A DNA stretch of 64,000 bases from Rhipidocladum racemiflorum. Lineage: Eukaryota > Streptophyta > Magnoliopsida > Poales > Poaceae. The DNA lies in the NCBI GenBank assembly GCA_036346355.1, contig CM070575.1, positions 63,617,915 through 63,681,914 on the forward strand. Reading direction: 5' to 3'. The position numbers were made by a program, and so were the translations under genes. The notes under the pieces were generated by a model that made no database searches, was not told the origin of the DNA, and saw only the letters and a program-made list of their open reading frames with translations. Each line of letters opens with the position of its first letter. The first letter of the stretch is position 1. Below, one piece after another: positions 59,181-64,000 of the stretch.

Positions 59181-59465
59181 GTTATTATCATCAATCAACA
59201 ATGGTAAGTAAATGTTAGTAATACTAATTTTGTGAGTGATGATTCTGCTTCTCTTTCTTGGGTTATTATCATCAATCGACAATGGTAAGTAAATGTTAGT
59301 AATATTAATTTTGTGAGTGATGATTCTGCTCTCTTTCTTGGGTTATTATCATCAATCAACAATGGTAATAAATGTTAGTAATACTAATTTTGTGAGTGAT
59401 GATTCTGCTCTCTTTCTTGGGTTATTATCATCAATCGACAATGGTAAATGTTAGTAATACTAATT
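59181..59465. repeat. ~80-bp tandem array, about 3.6 copies
   Basis: Units start at 59181, 59262, 59342 and 59421 with GTTATTATCATCAATC and contain ACAATGGTAAGTAAATG and TTTGTGAGTGATGATTCTGC. Copies differ by a few bases and 1-4 bp deletions. Confidence 0.92.
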
Positions 59466-60789
59466 GCTTTGGCTGTTGCTCGCGGAGTTGCGGTTCCAAA
59501 CCAATGCAGCTTGCTTGCTTGCTGCCTTCGCCCTTCTGACCAGAGGACGGATGGATAAACACGTCTCGTCAATCGTCATTCACCAAACGTGAAGACAACA
59601 AGATCAATCGACTGCATACGTCTATTTCCTTAAATTTTAAAGCATACATAGTTATAGTTTAGTATTGTATTATCTAGATAAGTACAAGAAAGACAATTTA
59701 AAAATTAGAAACCTTACTACCGTTTAAATAATGTGACACATGGTACGAGGATGACATAGGGTGGACAATGGCTAAGCACACGCATGAGCGCGCATTGACG
59801 TATTTTCGCGTAAAAATCCACGTGACTTGTGGCTGGCGACGAGCAATCGTGCCGCGTCGTAGTTTGTCTCCTAGCACTTTGAATTCACCTTTTATTTTGT
59901 TGAATCTTGCAACTATCTCTGTTTATTATGTTTAAATGCAATTTAAACATTCTATTTTAATTCGGTTCAAGTGTTATAAACGCCGTCACTTTTTAATGAG
60001 TTAATTGACATTATGCAGTCAGATACTAGTAACTACCGCATTCAACTGACATAATGCTATCAGTTACTGATGTGTGTATATAAAAACACCTGGAGACGTC
60101 CAGGCTAGATACACTGAATTTCTCCATTCTTGCTGCTCCTCTCTGAATAGATGTACTGTTGTGTTCAGCGGTTGACGTCGCTGGTCGTCCTCCTCGACGT
60201 GCACCGTGAATGAGGGTAAGCGGTATTTCCGAGCCATTACCGTAGAGTTCACCTGCACGGGCAGCAATAAGATTTCTGGGCAGCGCTTCAGCACGACCAC
60301 TTTGCTTCTTCCTCGTCATCGACTACTTCCACGACCGCAGCACCGGTGCAACTAACCATGATCCCGCCGTGGAATCCTTAGATAAGTGGGGTGAAGCATT
60401 ACCAGGCTTATATTGATTGCTCTAAACTAGGCAATCAATCTAGTTTACACTCATCCTAACATATGAACTAGGCCGATCGTGCCCTTTTCTAATTCTCATA
60501 GAAATGCGTATTGGACTCAATATCTTGAAATGCGTATTTAACATTATCCTTCCAAATCAACTATAACTACCAAATCAGCCACATCTATTTGATTGGTTTA
60601 GAAAGCCAAATTATGATGTCAACAGATGTACAACCTTTATCCCCCTTGCTACCGGTCTACCTCTTTCTACACCATTGGAGTAACCATCAGATGGTGAACA
60701 CCCATCGCTTTGGAAGTGAAACCAATCAAGACATGCAGCAAGGAAATATGACGATTAAGCTGAAGAATCTGTAAACCTACCTAAATGCT
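59466..60789. other. Intergenic, no supported gene
   Basis: A TATATAAAAA motif near 60077 precedes a minor GC-rich segment, but no frame shows a recognisable domain or spliced continuation. Confidence 0.4.
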
Positions 60790-62000
60790 AGATTTTGATC
60801 CTCAATCAAATCACAAATATCTCATCGGTTTCCATCCATTGTGGGCTCCCCGTGACTATAAATACGTCCCTGAGGACCCCCTACCTCCACAACCCAGTGC
60901 TCACCTCCACAAATCTTTCTCGTGCTTGTAGTCTCCAAATTTCACAAGGTTCAAGCCCTCCTTATTCTTCTTGTTTTTCTGGCCGTGTCAGGTTTTCCTG
61001 ACCGTCCTCCGTAGCCCGACCCTCACTCCAGCCGCCAGCTCCGCCATGCTGTGCCACCGCCCGGGCGACCAGCCCCTCACCCTCCCCACCTGTGTGCCAT
61101 GGCAAAAGAACAGAGAGATTTTGCCCTTTGGGCATGAGCAAGCCGTGCCTGAGGCAAAGGAAAAAATATTTTTTTTTTCAAAAAAAGAAGAGGAGAGATA
61201 GAATAAGTTCAAGAAAAAAAGAGAAAAATAGGAAGAATAAGTCAAAAAAAATTCAAATTTGAAAATTTTATTTATAAAAGAAATTTTTAAAAAAAAGAAA
61301 AATCCTTTCTTTATCATTTTATGCAGTTATGAATCTTTCGGGAGCCTGTTTTCGCCCATTTGAACTCTATTTGGCTTCATTTTTCTTTTTAAATTCATTT
61401 AAAATCCTAAATTTCTATTTTATGCTAGTTTGGTAATTTATTTGAATTTATTTATATTTTATTTGAATTCGGATGTTTTTCGCGTATAGATGTTGGAGAG
61501 TCGGAGGAGTTTGCGGACAACAATTTTGAGCAGCTACCCATCGAGCAAGGCAAGTTACACCCTTGATTATGTTGATCCCATATTTTGAATTATAATTTGA
61601 TTTAAATTACTGCATGCATAATTTTATCAGTGTGATTTAAATCCTAGATTTAAATGCTTAGTTACTCCTAATTGTTATGACCCCTTTGACTTTGATGATC
61701 TATGTACCTTGTCACCTTAAGTAAAATATCATTAGTTGGTACACTAATATAATATTGACTAGTGCTATATAGTAAATGGCTTAAATATGCTAAGACCTGA
61801 GTTTAGGAATATTTTTGGGAATTTATGCCAAATAAACATTTTTGTTGAGATAAAGCTATTCCTTAGTATTGGTGTACCATGGAATGTATGAAAAGTGATA
61901 TTGTTCAAAAGAAAGTAAATATGAGATTTAGACAGGTGGAGAACTAGTTGTCAGGGGACGACGCCATGTGGTTCTGGGTTTGTGGAAAGTCTCGCCTAGT
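60790..62000 (+). mobile_element. Degenerate Ty3/gypsy-type LTR relic
   Basis: It shows CTATAAATACG (about 60855), a C-rich leader with Pro/Ala-type codons, AT-rich stretches, then GGCAAGTTACACCC with TGATTATGTTGATCCCA (61553-61585). The last resembles the conserved GGCAAGTTATGC...GACCATGTTGATCCCA block of the solo LTRs at 37695 and 41475. CGCCTAGTCAGTAAAGCG (61991) resembles Tekay-type LTR sequence. Ends were not found. Confidence 0.45.
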
Positions 62001-62412
62001 CAGTAAAGCGCAGTCCAGGTGCAATGATTCCATCAACCAAACATGCATTCATGACCTAAAATCCTGTCTTACATGAGGATATGTAGACATTAGTGCCCGT
62101 ACTCTGCTTAATTACTGCTTTGATTGGTGGGATTGATTAATGGTGTAAGCAATCTCCTCGTTGACTAGCTAGATGGCTCACCAGGATTGCAATGGCCGTC
62201 GCTAGGACGAACAATGCGATAACAAAATTAAGGGAAGGCGGCCTGACAAGGCTGACTTATGGTCGATCATCTGGTGATGGATAAATAAAGTAGTACTAGT
62301 CATGCAAGTGTAAAGTCATGGGTGAGATTGATCAACCCATTCCTTCAATTCGGCGAGGAAAAGTGAAAAGGGATGATGCAATCACAATCAATCGTGCAGA
62401 TGGGCACAAAAC
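62001..62412. other. Spacer without recognised feature
   Basis: Possibly the remaining part of the gypsy LTR relic; no gene is seen. Confidence 0.35.
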
Positions 62413-62601
62413 TTGGAATTAGTAGTAAGTAAGTAGTACCTCATTATATTGGATTTGCAGCTGGAGACTTGTTACGAATGCTAGCTACTCCCCGTAGAAA
62501 AACACACCAAAGTTGGTGTAAAAGGTGTAGATCTGAATAAATAATTAGTAGTAAGTAGTACCTCATTATATTGGATTTGCAGCTGGAGACTTGTTACGAA
62601 T
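62413..62601. repeat. Short direct duplication
   Basis: A ~65-bp block (AGTAGTACCTCATTATATTG, then GATTTGCAGCTGGAG and ACTTGTTACGAATGC) occurs at about 62420-62482 and 62540-62602. Confidence 0.8.
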
Positions 62602-62736
62602 GCGATAATTCAATTAGCATGCGATAATTCTCTTCCCTTGTAGAGATTAGTTTGAGCAGTGCTTCTATGCTTTTCTTTCTAATACAAGTTGCACAGATCT
62701 TGAGGCAAGCGAAAGGGTAAGTAATCACCATCTACC

Positions 62737-62903
62737 CAGGGGCAGATCTAGGCCCCGGGCAGAGTAGGCTGTAGCCCGGGACCTGGTACCGAAAGCCCAC
62801 TAAAATTCTATGAAAAATTATTGAAAAATCATTGAAAACAGATATTTAATCTAAGATCAGCTGGCCCAGCCCGGGGCTTGGGCCTAGACTAGCTCCGCCC
62901 CTG
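62737..62903. mobile_element. hAT-type MITE
   Basis: The ends CAGGGGCAGA...TCCGCCCCTG are imperfect inverted repeats, with internal CTAGGCCC/GGGCCTAG pairing. The 8-bp flanks CATCTACC and CATGTACC differ by one base. 167 bp. Confidence 0.88.
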
Positions 62904-63413
62904 CATGTACCCTTCATTGATGCTTTAATAGTTGCGCAACTTTTAAAAGAAAGAGCATAGAAACACCTCTCGATTAGTTATTATGCGATTGAAGAGAGAG
63001 AGATTAGTTATTAGTGCTGATGATGTGCCAAGAAAGATGAAAGGGAAGAGAAAGCAAGAGTAGCAATTAAGCAAGCAAGCAAGCAAACTAAAGGATGCCG
63101 ATCGATGCATGGATAGATAGCAGCGGTACCCACATGATGCATGTGAATATGTTGCGGATGACACAACGACGTTGCAAGCACACATGGCACAATCATCCAC
63201 AGAATATATTCGCTCGTAGTAGGGTCTCTCGTTCGGCTCACCGTACTCGGTTTGACCATCATGCATGCCACGACGCCTGTGCGCAGCTGAACTGATACAT
63301 ATCAATTATCTATATAAAAGTATGTTATATTGGATTTTGAATGATGCGGAGGGAAGAAAGAAAAATATGCCGTCTGAAGTATTTAACAGACAGTCTTATA
63401 CTATGTATACCAT
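62904..63413. other. Spacer without recognised feature
   Basis: No gene supported; short GCAAGCAAGCAAGCAA microsatellite near 63072. Confidence 0.4.
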
Positions 63414-63531
63414 CAGAGGCGGAGCCACCGGTGGGGCTGGAGCCCACCCAGTCCTCCCAGCGCAATGGTCGATAATTTTGGATGTCTCTTTTTTAAATCC
63501 CTCTCTTTGAAATTTTTTGGCTCCGCCTCTG
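63414..63531. mobile_element. hAT-type MITE
   Basis: CAGAGGCGGAGCCA is inverted at the right end as TGGCTCCGCCTCTG. Perfect 8-bp duplication TATACCAT (63406-63413 and 63532-63539). 118 bp. Confidence 0.95.
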
Positions 63532-63539
63532 TATACCAT

Positions 63540-64000
63540 TGCATAGGTATATACTGGATTCCACTCATGAAGCCATCATGCATGTTGCTTGGATCCATTA
63601 CACTCCCTTTATGAAAAGTTTTCGGCGTTCCTTGTTAATAACTCGCGCTAATCTAGCTGGGGACAGACGAATCCATACTGGTTGAAAGCAATAGATTTAG
63701 CATGTCCAGAATGCCAAAAAACACACACAAATTTTTAGTATGTCTTTGAGATGGCATGTTCCCTACAAACTCCCTGAATTGATAGAGACGGAAGAAAAAT
63801 TGGCTCGGCAGCATGCAGCTTTACAAGAGCGAGGATGCATGTATAGGAGGGCATTCGCTAGCCAATAGCAATTCCCGAGGAGGAGCAGCGCCACGCCCGG
63901 CCGGAGAGGAAGAAAACAAGAGGGAGAGAGACGAGTACGATAGCAAAGCTCACTGCAGGTTAATAGTAAGCTAAAAACCAGTTTGTACAATAACTGTCTC
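63540..64000. other. Spacer to window end
   Basis: No gene or repeat recognised. Confidence 0.4.

Noticed and set aside
60026..60319. 97-codon minus-strand frame
   Set aside because: No family resemblance, no intron pattern, and overlapping frames of equal quality.

Overview
This window is nuclear DNA of a grass (Poaceae). The evidence is AT-rich intergenic DNA with many GT-AG introns, Stowaway, Tourist and hAT miniature elements with correct target-site duplications, BARE/Angela-like, Sirevirus-like and other Ty1/copia retrotransposons, Ty3/gypsy-like solo LTRs, and two ordinary plant genes with grass-type GC-rich first exons. The species cannot be named from sequence alone. No prokaryotic feature, CRISPR array, rRNA or tRNA gene was found.

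Layout. 0.2-18 kb: a decayed Mutator-like (MULE) transposase reading frame followed by a plant mobile domain (PMD) gene. One potential splice would fuse the two in frame. Between two PMD exons sits a young, complete-ended LTR retrotransposon (3776-15903, duplication TCTTG), inserted just before a splice acceptor. Its internal region is chimeric: a Sirevirus-like gag followed by the 3' end of a different, BARE-like copia element. 18.4-19.3 kb: a Myb/SANT-like transposon-associated gene with an acidic repeat tail. 19.3-23 kb: repeats and MITEs. 23.0-31.6 kb: a complete fatty acid amide hydrolase gene (19 exons, 618 aa, + strand) whose introns hold several transposon remnants. 32.3-44.5 kb: a degenerate minus-strand copia element with very short LTRs, broken by two gypsy-like solo LTRs in opposite orientation. 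44.8-49.0 kb: a structure with long, internally amplified inverted repeats, containing a Tourist MITE and two foldback elements. 49.25-58.4 kb: a complete minus-strand phosphoglycerate-mutase-like gene (9 coding exons, 284 aa) with a second copy of the short-LTR copia in intron 2 and a LINE fragment in intron 4. 58.8-64 kb: its probable 5' leader, a tandem array, a gypsy LTR-like relic and two hAT MITEs.

The two host genes look intact and unrelated to each other: one hydrolyses N-acylethanolamines, the other is a histidine-phosphatase-fold protein. Everything else is transposon-derived. The most distinctive parts are the MURA-PMD gene pair, the chimeric Sirevirus-like element with its array of palindromes, the head-on solo LTR pair, and the 44.8-49 kb inverted-repeat structure. 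Exon boundaries were placed by eye from splice consensus, reading phase and family knowledge.
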